Source: Capitulum mitella (Eukaryota > Arthropoda > Thecostraca > Pollicipedomorpha > Pollicipedidae). Taken from it: a stretch of 64,000 nt of DNA. The notes under the pieces were generated by a model. That model made no database searches. It was not told where the DNA came from and saw nothing but the letters and a program-made list of their open reading frames with translations. The position numbers and the translations under genes were made by a program. Each line of letters starts with the position of its first letter. The stretch's first letter is position 1. Where the stretch lies: NCBI GenBank assembly GCA_030062745.1, contig CP099846.1:22992701-23056700 (forward strand). Direction: 5' to 3'. This document shows, in pieces, positions 12,311-24,330 of this stretch.

Positions 12311-13019
12311 TTCCAAATGGCGAAACAAACGGCCGAAATCCAAGGAGAAAACAGCTTCTGGGGATAAGTTAGGTTACACGGATGGTGATTCGGTCCACTC
12401 CTCCCCCCCACCCTGGCATACATGGTCTGGGTCCGTCAGTGGGCAGGGGCGACGCAGATCCCCCCGGCCCCTGCCGATTCCGACGATCCAGGACCACTGC
12501 GTGACGCGAGGCGGTCTGACCTGCCCGCCGGTCAGTTGACTGCGCCGCCCTGCGGGGTCACGACCTCGCAGTCCGATGCCACTCGGTCGACCGGCCGCCA
12601 CGCGCCGCCCGAGCCCACCGCCCAGCGCAGTTCGAGCACAAAACCTGAAAAGTCAAAACGTTTGTGCAATGGCACGAACGTTCTACGCGGTGGCGTTGAC
12701 TCACAGGGCTTGCAAAGGGATGGAAGCGCATTTTTGACTCTGCTCAGCGCTACTTCTCCAACTTTGCACTTTGCTGCGGGCAGCGCGGCTCCTTTTCAGG
12801 TGATTCTGGCGCCTATCAAGAAAGTAGATAAACGCACCGTTTGGTAATACAACAGCGGACCAGACGTGTGTACTGCCCTGGCCTGAACGATGACACTGGA
12901 CGGTCGGCAGCTGACGTGCGTGCGCCAAGCAGTGGGCGTAGGCGATGACGCCTGCGAGTAGGCGCCTGGATTTTTCACGGCAGGAAATCCCGCGGGGCCA
13001 ATTGCGCTGTCCGTTTTCG

Positions 13020-13690
13020 TCGAGCCTTCTGCCCCCTGCCGTGCCGTGGGCCGAGTCGTGAGCCGGACCGGCCTCGGTCGGCGCCGGCCGTGGGCCGGAC
13101 CTAGGACCGTCTTGAACCGGACCAGACGGACCGTGGGCCGGACCTTGGGCCGAACCGTGGCTGGACCAGACGGTGGACGGGACCCTGAGTCGGACCTAAA
13201 ACAGGGGCGGACCCTGGCCAGACCGCGGGCCAGACTTTGGGCCTGACCGTGGACCGGGCCGTGGGCCGGGCCTGGGACCGTCCTGAACCGGACCAGACGG
13301 ACCATGTGCTGAACCTTGGGCCGAACCGTGGCTGGACCAGACCGTGGACCGGACCTTGAGTCGGACCTAAAACAGGGCGGACCCTGGCCAGACCGCGGAC
13401 CGGACTTTCGGCCTGACTGTGGACCGGACCGTGGGCCGGACCGGACCTCGCCGGACTGCACCGGCGCGCCGCGCCCTCGGCGGCCGCCCCGGCGGAGGCG
13501 AGCCGCCCGGCCGTGGCGGCTGCGCCTCATTGCGGCAGCGCCGGGCGGAAGCGGCGCCGCCGCCTCCCGCGGGCCATTGTAGTCGCCCGCCGGGGACCTG
13601 TTGGCCGCGCCGGCGGCGTCGTCCGCGACGGTCCCTCCCGGCCCGCCGGGACCGACGGCGGACGACGCACGGAGGCGCAGCACTGGAGGC
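13020..13690. repeat. GC-rich island with a 171 bp tandem duplication
   Basis: Two units at about 13084-13254 and 13255-13425 are offset by 171 bases: CTAGGACCGT at 13101 matches CTGGGACCGT at 13272, and TCGGACCTAA at 13190 recurs at 13361. Each unit is itself made of GGACCGTGGGCC-type 10-14 bp sub-repeats. The repeat produces a long Arg/Gly/Pro/Ser open frame on the - strand (13860-12796), which I do not believe codes. 13440-13690 continues as CpG-dense non-repeat sequence. Confidence 0.8.
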
Positions 13691-13822
13691 ACGATCAGAA
13701 GTGAGTGGTTGTAGAGAGACGCAGGAAGGCGCAGTGTCGGACGAAGACGTTCAGATGTGAGCGGTTGTAGAGGAACACAGGGAAGTGCAGTACTTGAGGA
13801 GCGGTCAGTGGTTGTAAAGAGA
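13678..13822 (+). repeat. ~50 bp tandem repeat, about 2.8 copies
   Basis: GTGAGTGGTTGTAGAG at 13701, GTGAGCGGTTGTAGAG at 13756 and GTCAGTGGTTGTAAAG at 13804, with related text between. Spacings are 55 and 48. Confidence 0.65.
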
Positions 13823-15386
13823 TCATGCGAAACAGTGATAATTTTGATAATGAAGGGCAAAGTTTTTTCTATGGGGACGTATGGGGTAGGCCGGGGAAAA
13901 CCGGAGGAATGTGGCTATTCCGAGGGGTCATGAGAATACTACCGCTCGGGAGGTCGATTACGCTTTCAAAGCCGACTGGTCGGCCATTTACGAAGGACGA
14001 AGGTTTTCTGAGAGGTTCCAGCATCATCTATCTTATTTGCACTCGAACTTTCTGGAGGAGCGGGTCTGACACGAACATCATCAGTGTCGCCCCACGTCAA
14101 ACAGTCGACCAGGTGGTTGAAAGCCTAGTTGCTAGGAGAAGAAACTAACTAACGTGCCACAGTATGCGACATGAGTTATGTTATACTTATGACTACCCAT
14201 CTTTTATCATGAAGGTTGTTGGTTAGTACTATTTATATACTTAAACATGTGTCACGCTATCAAAATTGGCCATTTACTCTGTCCAAGCAGTGACGTCGAA
14301 CGCACCCGTCGCAACGCACGACTGTATGGCGGTGTATGAGCGCCACGCGTTTGTGGTGTCTAAAATTCTTGCACGCTCAGCTCAGGTGACAGTTCCTTTA
14401 TGCATCGCGAATGCTGGCTTCTCTGTCTTGCCAATGTATCCGCATTATGGTAAGCCTGAAGTGCACCCGTTGCGTTGGAATCACACAAAATGTTTCTGAA
14501 GTTTTCCGGCACAAACTTTTGAGGCTTGTTCCCTGCTGTGCCTGGGGTCATTGCATAACTGGAGTTCATATCGCGAGCAAAACGATTTTACCCAGTTTGG
14601 GCTTCTCTATGGCTCGTTCGTGCCCGAGCTACAGAGAACCAGGCACCGTTAGTATCCTGTGACCTTTGTATGGACAGATATTGCAGGTGGCTCCATGGTC
14701 TCGACTGCGGCCACTTTCGAAACATACGAGTAGCTCTGTGTGCAGACAGATATTTGAAAGCGGTAGTGTTGCGGATGTGGTTCGCAAATGTCGCAGAACA
14801 CGCGAAGAGGATATGTTTCGTGTTGTAGGGAACGAAGGGACAAAATGATGCTTATTCAGATTATTTCAGACAATTTGGCTGTTGCGCAGCCTGTATTATT
14901 CAGTATTCGTATTAGTGGATGCAGGGCTATCTAAAAAATGTCTTCCGGTAGGCGCTTTTTTGCACAACACATGAAATTTAAACTAGATGAACTTAAGATC
15001 CTCTCTTTGTGTGTTAACCACACCTCTTATCCTGAATAATTATAACAATTAAAATATTAAGTCATTACTTTTGAATTTGCCTTGAATTGCTGTTGCCAAA
15101 ATTGCGCATCGCATGCCTTTGCTTCGCTAATGATTCGCAGTATACCGATGTGGTTGAAAAGGGAGAGTGGCATAACTCAAACCAGGATTTTCAAAACTGC
15201 CTGTGAAAACAAATACGTCATTTATCATACGAAAACTTGTTCTTTACATTCAGAAACAAGCCTGGGACATTCTTCCTTCACCTAATCATATAAACGTTGT
15301 GTATTAACTGTCATCGTCACTGTAAGTTTTTACGTCCCCTGTCACAATGAACTGAAACGAAAAAGATGCATCGGATCTTTCCTATC

Positions 15387-15388
<2 letters not shown>
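13823..15388. other. unique sequence, no gene recognised
   Basis: AT-richer. Short open frames only, none with a signature. Confidence 0.45.
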
Positions 15389-15431
<43 letters not shown>

Positions 15432-15482
15432 ATATTATATATATATATATTATATATATATATATATATTATATATATTATA
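15389..15482. repeat. TA-rich microsatellite with regular phase breaks
   Basis: About 94 bases of alternating A and T, interrupted several times by TATTA steps that split it into shorter palindromic blocks. Confidence 0.95.
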
Positions 15483-15944
15483 AACCTATCTACAAGTTTT
15501 GTTAACCGTTTCGGTAAAAATGAGAATTATCTCGGTCAATGCCCGGTTCCGACCCTACCAAAACCTTCAGTTCGCACAGTGAATGCGTAGCGTTGAATCC
15601 CCCTAAAAGGAAAAGATGTCTTCCGTATTACCATTTGTGGCGTTAACTCGTACAGCATTTTGCGTCCTAAATACTCAAAATCTGGAGTCAGTCGCGTCCC
15701 CTTTGTGAATACGCACGGCACAAGGCGCGGTTCCACTGTCTCGCATGCCGGCCAATACCATAATTTCATCAGCACCAACTCCCAGTGTCACAACCGACAA
15801 CCAGCAGTCAGCAACCAGCGAACAGCGGCGGTCGGTTGCCGTTGCAGTCGATGTCGAGCTGCCTGCCACAAACGCTGTGCGGCGGCGGCAGGCACCAGTC
15901 TTTGGTCGACTGTTGCGGTGGGACAGGTCAATACGGATGTGGAC
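15483..15944. other. unique sequence, no gene recognised
   Basis: Includes a CAACCGACAACCAGCAGTCA-like CAGCA-rich stretch near 15790-15840. No gene. Confidence 0.4.
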
Positions 15945-15967
15945 GGGGAGGGGGAGGGGGCGCGGGG
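15945..15967 (+). other. G-quadruplex motif
   Basis: Four G tracts of 4, 5, 5 and 4 with loops A, A and CGC on the + strand. A strong sequence match to the short-loop quadruplex pattern. No gene is attached to it. Confidence 0.7.
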
Positions 15968-17622
15968 CATGCGGGTGGCGCGGGTAACGCGCTTATTCGA
16001 CGTGTCGGCTAATTAACGGCCGGTGTCGAAATCGAGTGGAAGGAGGTGGCCTTGCTGGACGTCAACGCCGGCAGGTGCGAAGGGAGAACCGCCTGGGAGT
16101 GGTGGGTGGGCGATGGGGGAGGGGTGGTACCAATTGAGGTTATGGAGCGTCGCAAGGTGGGTGATCCTTGTCAGGGCTAAGGTCGCTGACGTAAATGTTT
16201 GGTTGTTTTTAGACCGTTTGAGTTAATATAAATGGTTTGTCTAGTTTGGAGACATTATTTCTGTTGCTTTCAGGTGACATTGCTTTGCTAAAATACTGCT
16301 GCTTGCAAACGTTTAGGAAAGTTTCCTGACCTCCAGTCTTATTTGCTTTTAGTTCTGTCGAGTTTAAGTGTTAGTGCTGTCGAGTTAGTGCTTTTTGTTC
16401 TTCGTTCAGACATAGGACATGTCATGTATCTTACCGTCTCATGGTCACATTGCAACATATTCCATATTGAGACTGCAACCATCCAAGCATTTTAAGGACA
16501 CGTCTTCGCAGTTTAAATGCCGCGTATTGATTGGACTAATCTCATTGCTGAAAAACCCTCGAACCAATTTATATCCCGCGAGCACCTCGTCCTGATCAGT
16601 ATTCCCTCCGTTCTCGTCCGCAGAAGATAAATCAGGCCGGCGCGACGAAGAAGAGCAAAAGTATGGCCGAGTGTGTCGCTTCCCGTTTTTAGGAGCCGAA
16701 CAATTTAAGGCGTTCCATTGCCAGTTCATTGCCAAAATCTGCACGTCATGCCTTTGAGTGCCGCCTCTTGGCAGATGGCACAAGGCTAGCATTATTCAAC
16801 ACGCACGATGCTCGCATACCCAATGTGCAATGTCCGAGTCTGTCTGTGGGGAGACAGCATACAAGTGAATGCCAGGATTCAGTTCTGCACCATTGTGTGA
16901 GCTGCGGAGCGTGAGCAAGACCCATTGCTTAATTGTACCTCTTGTTTGCCGTTGATTCATTTACATTGCAGCGTAGCTGAAACATGAAAGACTGCTTTCT
17001 CTTGGCAGATGCATGCCACGACACATTTTGCATCGAAACGCCGCTTCACAGCCGTTGCGATATAGCTATAACAGAAGATTGCTGCTGCTTTTACGTTTAC
17101 TTGTGCTGCAACTATTCATGCCTTTATCACTAAACTTTGGTGCTACGGACTTGATGGAATGGACTTTGGTGGGGGATGAATTTGGCAAGGCACTGGTGAG
17201 AATTCCCTTTGGAGATCCCCAAGCCACCTCAAACTTCCCCAGAAAACCGGCGAATTCCCTACGCACACAATGTCACCCATTATGTGCCATCGATAGCACC
17301 AACCAAGATAATAGTCTAAATCGTCGTGTTCCAGGCGTGGCGCAGTCACAAGTGTTGATTGCATATGAAGTAGGCGTTCACACATTCAGCAGAGATTAAC
17401 TTCGCAGCTGTTTGTCGGTATAGCAGAAACCTGAGACGGCGGCAATTAGAGGTGTCGACTTCTGTGAATGGTTGGGGGAGGGGCGAGCCAAGGGCCCGAC
17501 AACCTAACTTCCCCAAATGTGGTTTCTGGATGGATTTACCCCGCTTTATTTTGGTGAACAGAAATTTACAGTTTTTTTTGTTTGTATTTATGAAATAAAA
17601 ATCGCATTTTTCCAGTGTATAC

Positions 17623-17653
<31 letters not shown>

Positions 17654-18930
17654 AGGTAGAAATATAGATAGATACATCGCTTTACATTTTATCCTTTACT
17701 TACTGCCTGTCTTTTATCTATTGTGCGGTCGTTTTTCGTTTTTATTATTCATTTACCTTGAAAACTGCCAAAAGATGTTGGGAGAGGTCAAACCAACATT
17801 GGGGGAGGGGGGCAAATTAATTATTGGGTGGGCCAGAGCTCCCTTTAAGGATGAAACTTGACACCCCTGGTAGCAACCGGCCAAAACGCTTAAAAGCCAA
17901 AACTTTTAACAAGCTAAGGCATCATTGACCTACAGTGAGGCCGAATCTATGAGTTCTCCATAGTTGGGTATGTTTTCCCTTCGTCCTGGTTGTGACGATG
18001 TGTCGGTTGGGCACTTGCAGTAGCTTTTAGAACTCCCAGTTGGTGATACTAACAACGCTGTGTGTGCAGCAGCCCACAGGGCAGCTAGGGGAATGATCCT
18101 ACCTACTTCGCTGTGGCCGTACCAACTTTGGAGATTTTTTCATCTGCTTTGCGGTATTACATGGAAGAAATTGCCGAAAAATAGCTCTTGCCCTACCAGT
18201 TTTTAAGAGGCTCATGCATTTATAACGAGACAGTTAAGAAGACCTACTCCATTGTTGCATGGTTACATCAAATCGATGTAGGACCATATCCACACACATG
18301 GGAGTTTTGAGTCACCTGAAAAAAATTGTTCTAACCAACACAACATGAATAATCCCAAATGATGCCATGAGTATAATTTGTGACACACTGTTATCGTCCC
18401 AAAAATCAGTCAAATCTTTTTGATTTATTACAAACCAAGTGCAAACAACGACAATTAGACGACTCAATCCGAAAGCCGATGTGACAAAGACTTCTCACAC
18501 ACAGGGGTGGCAACGTTTGAACAGGCTGGGCAAGCATGCCCACAGTTTTGAGAGTGGAGGAGAAGAGATTTCCAATAGCATACACGCTCTGAAATGTAAG
18601 ATCCGTACCCCTGGTCACGTGGTCATGCGTGTATTCGTTAACTCATCACGGAAGAACGGCGCGCGTATGGTTTAGTTCATTTTGTACCCACAGATGGCGC
18701 TGGCTCAAGAGTCCCTATCTTGGTATGCTGTCCCGTTGATCGCACGAGCGCAGCGGCACAGTATGATTATGTTTCCATTCTGTGCGCGCCTGCCGCCTAG
18801 TCCAAGTCCTGTCAGGGACGTTGCATTCATGCTAGTTCTGTCTTGCATAGTGAACTTCGGTGGTGAAAGCCCACTTTTCTCAAGCTACCGCTCCGATGCA
18901 AAACGGCCCAGCATGCACGTGCTCCCTGGT
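15968..18930. other. unique sequence with a GATA microsatellite
   Basis: (GATA)n runs at 17624-17653. Around 17760-17870 there is a G-rich non-coding stretch. No gene was recognised on either strand; the 128-codon frame at 17013-17399 lacks any motif. Confidence 0.45.
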
Positions 18931-18939
18931 GCAGTCACA

Positions 18940-19260
18940 CCCGCAGCGTGTCTCCCGTCTACGAGAGCTGGGCCGGCGGGTGGGAGCCGGCGTCCGAATC
19001 GTGTCCCTCACCCGCAACCGCGGCAGTCTCGTCAAACGCGATCGACCGGCCGGCTATGGAGATTGGACTGCGGCCGTTACTCGACGAATTCATTCCGGGG
19101 ACAGATGGGGCGGCGTGGCGGAGCCGGCGACTCACCGACGAGGTTTACCGGCGGCCGCAGCTGCGCTCCCGGCCGGCCAGCGCGAGCCGGCACCGGGCCA
19201 ACGCCGGGCGGCCAGCGCCGGCCAGCGTCGAGCCAGCGCCGGCCAGAGGCCGTGAGCTTC
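18940..19260. repeat. GC-rich island ending in GCCAGCGCCGG short repeats
   Basis: CpG-dense. At 19165-19250 the text is a chain of GCCGGCCAGCG / GCGCCGGCCAG variants. The 216-codon frame across it (18682-19332) is Arg/Ala/Pro-biased and unlikely to be a gene. Confidence 0.6.
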
Positions 19261-20150
19261 GGTAGTTCAGTGGGCGACAAGCGGAATCTGGTCCGTGTCG
19301 CGACCTCAGAGAAGCACGGCTGGTGCGGGTAGCCCGGGCGCTCGTTGGTCACAGCTGTTTGAATTGCGGTCGAGTTTTAGAAAAATGCGCAGAGTTCTTG
19401 TGCGACTTGTTGCCAATGCAGCGCTTATTTTGAGAGGCGTTTTTGGAAGATGTTGTCTGTGTTACCGGTCTGATGTTTGTAAAACTGCCTGAAATTCAAA
19501 GAATATTTTTGTTTCCATTGTTCCATTGCACCAACTTTAGTCTGAGTTACTCTGTTGTCTTTACCAGTGATGTTTGTTGCCATAGGTGCCCTACGCTGAT
19601 TCTCCGTCCATAAATTAAAGCTGACTTGTTTTCCTGGCCTAACATAGTCCTGGACGATGCGTTAGGCGTTAACTGATGTTGCCGTTAGGAATGCCAGCTG
19701 AGTGGAAGATGATACTGTCGGATGTGAAAATGTCAACAAGACACAGTGGCAGCTATTTCCAGGTGCAGGAACAGCTTTGTTGTTAGTTACTACAGACGGC
19801 GCAGCACGGGCCCAATATTCTATATCTGTGTTAACGTTTAGAAACACCGCAATGCTATCAGGCAGGTAACTGGGTCTCATTGTGCTTTTACGGCACAATA
19901 AGCACGGAATTATACCGCAGAACCTATGCAGCTTCACTTCTCTGAACTTCCGGAATGTTGATTACTTGATCAGCCACAAAGCGGCATTGTGACGATTTTC
20001 GTGCCAATTCGCCTGTATGTACGTGCACGTGGTATTGGCGGTGCGCGAAACTATTATGCCAGCTCTGCTCTAGGTTAGCCCATGCAACAGAGAAGCAGGC
20101 ACGCTGACTGCAATCTCGCCGAACCTCGGCGGTGTCGTTACACAAAAGGC
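19261..20150. other. unique sequence, no gene recognised
   Basis: Ordinary composition. Nothing supported. Confidence 0.45.
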
Positions 20151-20159
20151 TGCCGTGCT

Positions 20160-20770
20160 GCGCGGCAGCAGGGGGTGGCGGTCACGGTGCCGACGCACGC
20201 CACGGACCCGTGGCCGGCCGCAGCCTGGCCGCGACCGCTTGCTGGGCTCCCGGACTCCCCGCGACCGCGTGCCGAGTCCCCGGGCTCTCTGGGCAGGCCG
20301 CTGGATGCGAGGAGTCCTCTGACCGGCGGCCCAGCCCGGCCGCGCCGGGGCCGGCCCGCCAGGCGGTGCGGTGTGCGTGTTCACGAGCAGGCATTCTCGA
20401 AATCAATCTGGTGAACGTCGCGGCTTGGGCAAGGCGACACCCCGGCAAAAACGGCCCAGAGCGTCATTACGCCCAGGCGATGTCCCAGGCCTCGGTCGTG
20501 GATCCTTCCGTGCGACTCGCTGCCAGCAGGGCGGCCGGCCGGTGTGGCCGCCGCCCAGGAGGCCATTACCGCGCTCAGCAGGACGACTGTTTTTCATTAG
20601 CAGCCGGTATCGGCGCCGGACCGTCCGCGGTGTTGACGGCTCGTGTCGTATCGACGCTATCGACGCGCGATAGGACCGCCGCCGACGCGGCACAGGCATC
20701 GGCCGGCGTGCGGCGCGGCAGATGCACCCGGCCGACACGACCCCGATTAGCGGTCGAACTGACCTCATCA
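20160..20770. other. GC-rich, CpG-dense island
   Basis: Dense in GGCCGGC and CGACGC. Long frames exist in most readings of both strands, the signature of stop-poor composition rather than coding. Confidence 0.6.
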
Positions 20771-22640
20771 GAGCAGGGGCGTAGTCAGGGGTAACCGGGG
20801 GTCACGGACACATTAGGGGCTGAGAATTTGGCGTTTTTCCCCACCGGAAATGAAAATGAAGAATCGCCGGAACTCGACAACGGAACGGCCAAAAGGCGGG
20901 GAGTGTTCCGTTTTAAGGAGTTAGGTGTGTCCTGGCCCCTCCTTGCTAAAACTCCGGCTACGCCCATACGTCAGGGCGGCGCCTATAAGCACACACCGAA
21001 GGTCGACGGCAGGCATCGTTGCTGCGCGTGCTGGGTTACGTGCGCAGTCTGTCGCACAGTTTGTACGGAAAAGCCGTGGCATATGACGCGGGTAGAACGG
21101 AAGAGGAAACGTTACGCAGACACTGAAACCTGACTTTGAGAAATGTTTAAGGTGCTTATACGATTTCATCCGAAGAGGCGATTTTCATTTCTTGTATTTA
21201 TTAATGACCAAATGCAATTGATTATTGATTCAGGCTGATATAGTGGGGAAACATTTTTTTAGTCCTTGCTCATTAGGTTCGATAAAATCGCCGGCATGCA
21301 CTTGCGTATGCCTACTTTACGTGTTGTGATCGTATCCATTAGCGCCAAAGTTTCTTTCAAACGCTGTCTCCCCATCTTTCCGCTGGGAACTTCTCTCATG
21401 TTAAAATATACCGTGCTGGTCCAGCGCCAGCTACCAGGGCACGCCGTGACAACGCTGACCCTCTGTCGCCAGGTGAAGTTCAGCACCATGCAGAGCCTCC
21501 TGCGCCGGTAACCGTCTGACTCCCGTGAGGCATCCGCAGCCGTCCGCGCGAGACACCGAAGCTGCTCAGGTAAGGTGCGCATAGCTGCCGGTGGCGAGGC
21601 GTCGCCGCAGCAGGGGTCCGTACCCCGGTCGATTCTGAATTCGAGACAGGCTTTTCAGGAAATTTGATGCTATAATGTGCTCCTCTGTTTTTGACTCATC
21701 AATAATGGATCGCAAACTTAAGCTAGGAGCAATGGCATCAGATCAGCGTCTATGGTGTTGGACGCCTTGTCGTGCTGTTTTGATTCATGCTACTGAACAA
21801 TCTCACCGGCTGGCTGCTTTGTACTGCGACGTCGTTTTTCCGAGCGCCAGACCTTCGTGGGTGGTAGGCTGGAACAAGGCTCTGGTGCGCCTGAGGTCGA
21901 ATGGCATTGTTCCCGGCTTCCCACTTTTTGCCGGCGCCTCGCACGGTACCGAGCCCATCATTCGTCTTGCTCAAAAGACGGATGGTGAACGCCGGCCGCT
22001 CCATTCCCGGCTCCATCTCGCCTCTCTGGTAGAGCCTTTTACGGGACTCCTCTCCGCACACCCGGTGAAGGCGTACGGGGAAAATTCGGCGGGGGAGTGA
22101 AGGGCGTTGTTCGTGATCAGAGCATTGGACGAGACTGAAAACGTCGGGAGTAATTGCAATAGGACCTTCGCGTAGAACATGGGTCGGCTCATGCAAAGGA
22201 GACTCGACTGCGGAATTCAGGGATCTTTTTGCAAAGCGCTGAGCGTTGTGCGTAGAAAAGCTGGCGAAAGGCCAACACGAAATTCAAGGTTGAGAATGGG
22301 GCCGCGCACAGACCTTGGCCACGGAGCATCATACAGTTGATACGTACAGCCGCTTATTCTGAGCAGGAACCACTTCATGTTTTTTTACAGCGGTCATGTC
22401 CCGAGCTGAACCTTCGGGTCCATCTGTAGTTTTCTGATGCCCTCTCATGAAAGGAAAACTTCTAAACAGTTCTGTTAAATTCGCTCAGTTTCTGGTAACC
22501 CGAAGCTGGCCTAAATCGCAAAAGGTCTAATAGCATTTGACAATGACTCTGAGGAGACCTATAGCTAACGCCAAAACACCAGACGGTAGTGGTCGTCCGT
22601 TCCCTTTGAGCTGGAGGAACAGTTCATCCTCTCTCAGACG
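20771..22640. other. unique sequence, no gene recognised
   Basis: 20785-20960 has the look of an old interspersed element (GGGGCGTAGTCAGGGGTAAC, then GTTTTTCCCCACCGG, then CTCCGGCTACGCCC near its end), with no partner identified in the window. Frames near 21.7-22.2 kb overlap on both strands and have no motif. Confidence 0.4.
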
Positions 22641-23145
22641 TCGCTCCTCTCTGAGCGGTTGGAGATGTTTCTTCCTTCTGAGCGCTTCTCCCCTTTGGGA
22701 AGGGTAGGCGTTCCTCCCCTCTGAGTAGGAGAGACGCTCCTCCCTCCCTCTGAAGAGGAGAGACATTCCTCCTCTCTGAGCGGCAGAGACGTTCCTCCCC
22801 CTGAGCGGGAGAGACGTCCCTCCCCTCTGAGCGGGAGAGAAGTTCCTCCCCCTGAGCAGGAAAGGCGTTCCTCCCCCCTGAGCGGCAGAGACGTTCCTTC
22901 CCCCTGAGCAGGAGAGACGTTCCTCCCCTCTGAGCGGGAGAGACGTTCCCCCCCTCTGAGCGGGAGAGACCTTGCTCCCCCCTGAGCGGGAGAGACGTTC
23001 CTCCCTCTGGGCGGGAGAGACGTTCCTCCCCTCTGAGCGGGATAGACGTTCCTCCCCTCTGAGCAGGAGAGACGTTCTTCTCCTCTGGGCGGGAAAGACG
23101 TTCATCCCCTCTGAGCGGCAGAGACATTCCTCCCCTCTGAGGGTC
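22640..23145. repeat. ~26 bp minisatellite, roughly 19 copies
   Basis: Unit CTCCCCTCTGAGCGGGAGAG plus ACGTTC, with single-base variants and occasional one- or two-base length changes (CCCCTGAGC, CTCTGGGC). On the - strand it yields Arg/Gly/Ser/Glu-rich repetitive open frames (up to 209 codons). Their phase breaks at the length changes argue against coding. Confidence 0.88.
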
Positions 23146-23420
23146 CCCGGCCGCACCGCCGGGCCGACGGCGATAATTCGCCGGCCGAATGAGCCGTGAC
23201 CGAATTGATGGCCGGCTTCGCAGCGGCATTGTCGGCGAATAACGGCAGCCCGGCAGCGCTCAGCCCGGCCGTCGGCTCGCTCAGCCCGGCCGTCGACCCG
23301 GCTGTGGCCGCCAAGTCGAGGGGAGACGGGCCGGTCCGGGACGGCCCGCGGGCGGCCGTTCCGGCGGGTGGGTTTGTCGGTCGCTGGCGTCTGTGCGGGG
23401 CGTGATTGGGGCGGGCTTGT
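23140..23420. other. CpG-rich island, possible 5' end of a gene
   Basis: Rich in CGGCCG and CCGGCCGTCG directly after the minisatellite. It precedes the coding-like exon at 23659-23767 by a few hundred bases, so a promoter here is plausible. No TATA box was seen. Confidence 0.45.
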
Positions 23421-23658
23421 GTGCTCTGTTGTGTTTGCCGGTGTCCGGGGGGTGTGTTTCCGAGCAGAACGAAGCAGAGACGGTATGTGTGTGGAGATGG
23501 GAGGAACAGCGTCGAGTCGGCGTGGAACAGCAGTGGACCCGGCGCAGTGAGTCGGGAGGACTGACCAGTGCGGACATTGAGTGACGGCAAGGCCCAGAAA
23601 AACTATGTGACAAAGTGAACTTAGTGGCTACACGGCTGGAAGAAGCGATGGCTTAAGG

Positions 23659-23767
23659 ATGCCTTCTGCCCCGAAGAGGCGTGTGTTGTTGAAGAAAGAC
23701 AACGACATGGTGTTCGTCATCGACGACAAAACTGCCAGCCAGACATGCCTGGAGCCAACTGACCCAG
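23659..23767 (+). CDS. candidate first coding exon of an unrecognised gene
   Basis: I do not recognise this protein. The ATG at 23659 opens 36 codons beginning MPSAPKRRVLLKKDNDMVF, continuing VIDDKTASQ and ending in a Glu-Pro-Thr-Asp-Pro run. The frame then meets a strong donor CCAG|GTGAGG at 23767/23768 in phase 1. Codon choice (GAC, TTC, GTC, ATC) resembles that of the NCS exons and unlike the flanks is not low-complexity. A CpG-rich island lies 240-520 bases upstream (23140-23420), as for many animal 5' ends. A minimal upstream ORF (ATG GCT TAA) sits at 23648-23656. The N-terminus is basic, followed by an acidic patch. I could not find a matching second exon, so this may be a chance ORF. 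Confidence 0.33.
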
Positions 23768-23867
23768 GTGAGGAAAGTGTGCGTATGCCCGTACATAAAC
23801 GCTGCCCCACATCGTGTTTCAAATGTAACTTTATCCGTAAACCGTACTGCAACTTTAAGCACTTTTA

Positions 23868-23935
23868 GCTCAACTGATAAAAGTTCGTGCTGTTAAACAT
23901 AAAAGTTCGCTGATGCTTCCGTGCCAGCCTCATGG
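23868..23935 (+). other. decayed tRNA-like fragment
   Basis: TTAGCTCAACTGATAAA resembles a pol III A box and D arm. CTGTTAA follows where an Asn-type anticodon loop would sit. The expected B box (GGTTCRANTCC) is only weakly matched by GATGCTTCC. It could be a tRNA-derived SINE head or chance. Confidence 0.22.
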
Positions 23936-24029
23936 CAAACAGACCAACGGAAATGTCTGCCTCACGATGAGCGCAACACGAGGACGGTGTTAGCCTCCTT
24001 TGCTTGGCAGACGGAGCGTAATCTGCAGT

Positions 24030-24330
24030 TCTGAACGGTCGTTTAAGTTATCGAACCGCTGCCTGGCACGGCGCGGGCCGTCGTTCCGGAGCAGCGACCG
24101 GCTGTCTGGGTCTCCGGTCGGAGAAACAAGCGACGTCAAAGCGCGGGCGTCACGTTTCCTTCCACATGGCGGCCTCCGGAGCTGCGGCGATTTGTCGGGG
24201 CGCTATCGCCGCTTCCCTTCGGGCTGCTGCGGCGATTCGGCGCCCCGCAGCGGCCGTTGTCGAGATTTCCAGTCCAATAACACCCGGCGAGATGTGCGGA
24301 GGACGTTCCCGGACTCGACGGCCCTCCTCT
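24030..24330. other. GC-rich, CpG-dense island
   Basis: Overlapping open frames on both strands, none recognisable. Confidence 0.5.

Noticed and set aside
12796..13860. 354-codon open frame on the - strand
   Set aside because: It is made by GC-rich tandem repeats, is extremely biased to Arg, Gly, Pro and Ser, and overlaps equally open frames on the other strand. No domain.
18682..20794. Two + strand frames of 216 and 220 codons
   Set aside because: Both cross GC-rich islands, have Arg/Ala/Pro-skewed composition, and lack start context, splice sites or family similarity.
22527..23229. Repetitive RGEERLSRSEG-like proteins on the - strand
   Set aside because: Direct translation of the ~26 bp minisatellite. 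Unit length changes shift the frame between copies, which selection on a protein would not allow.
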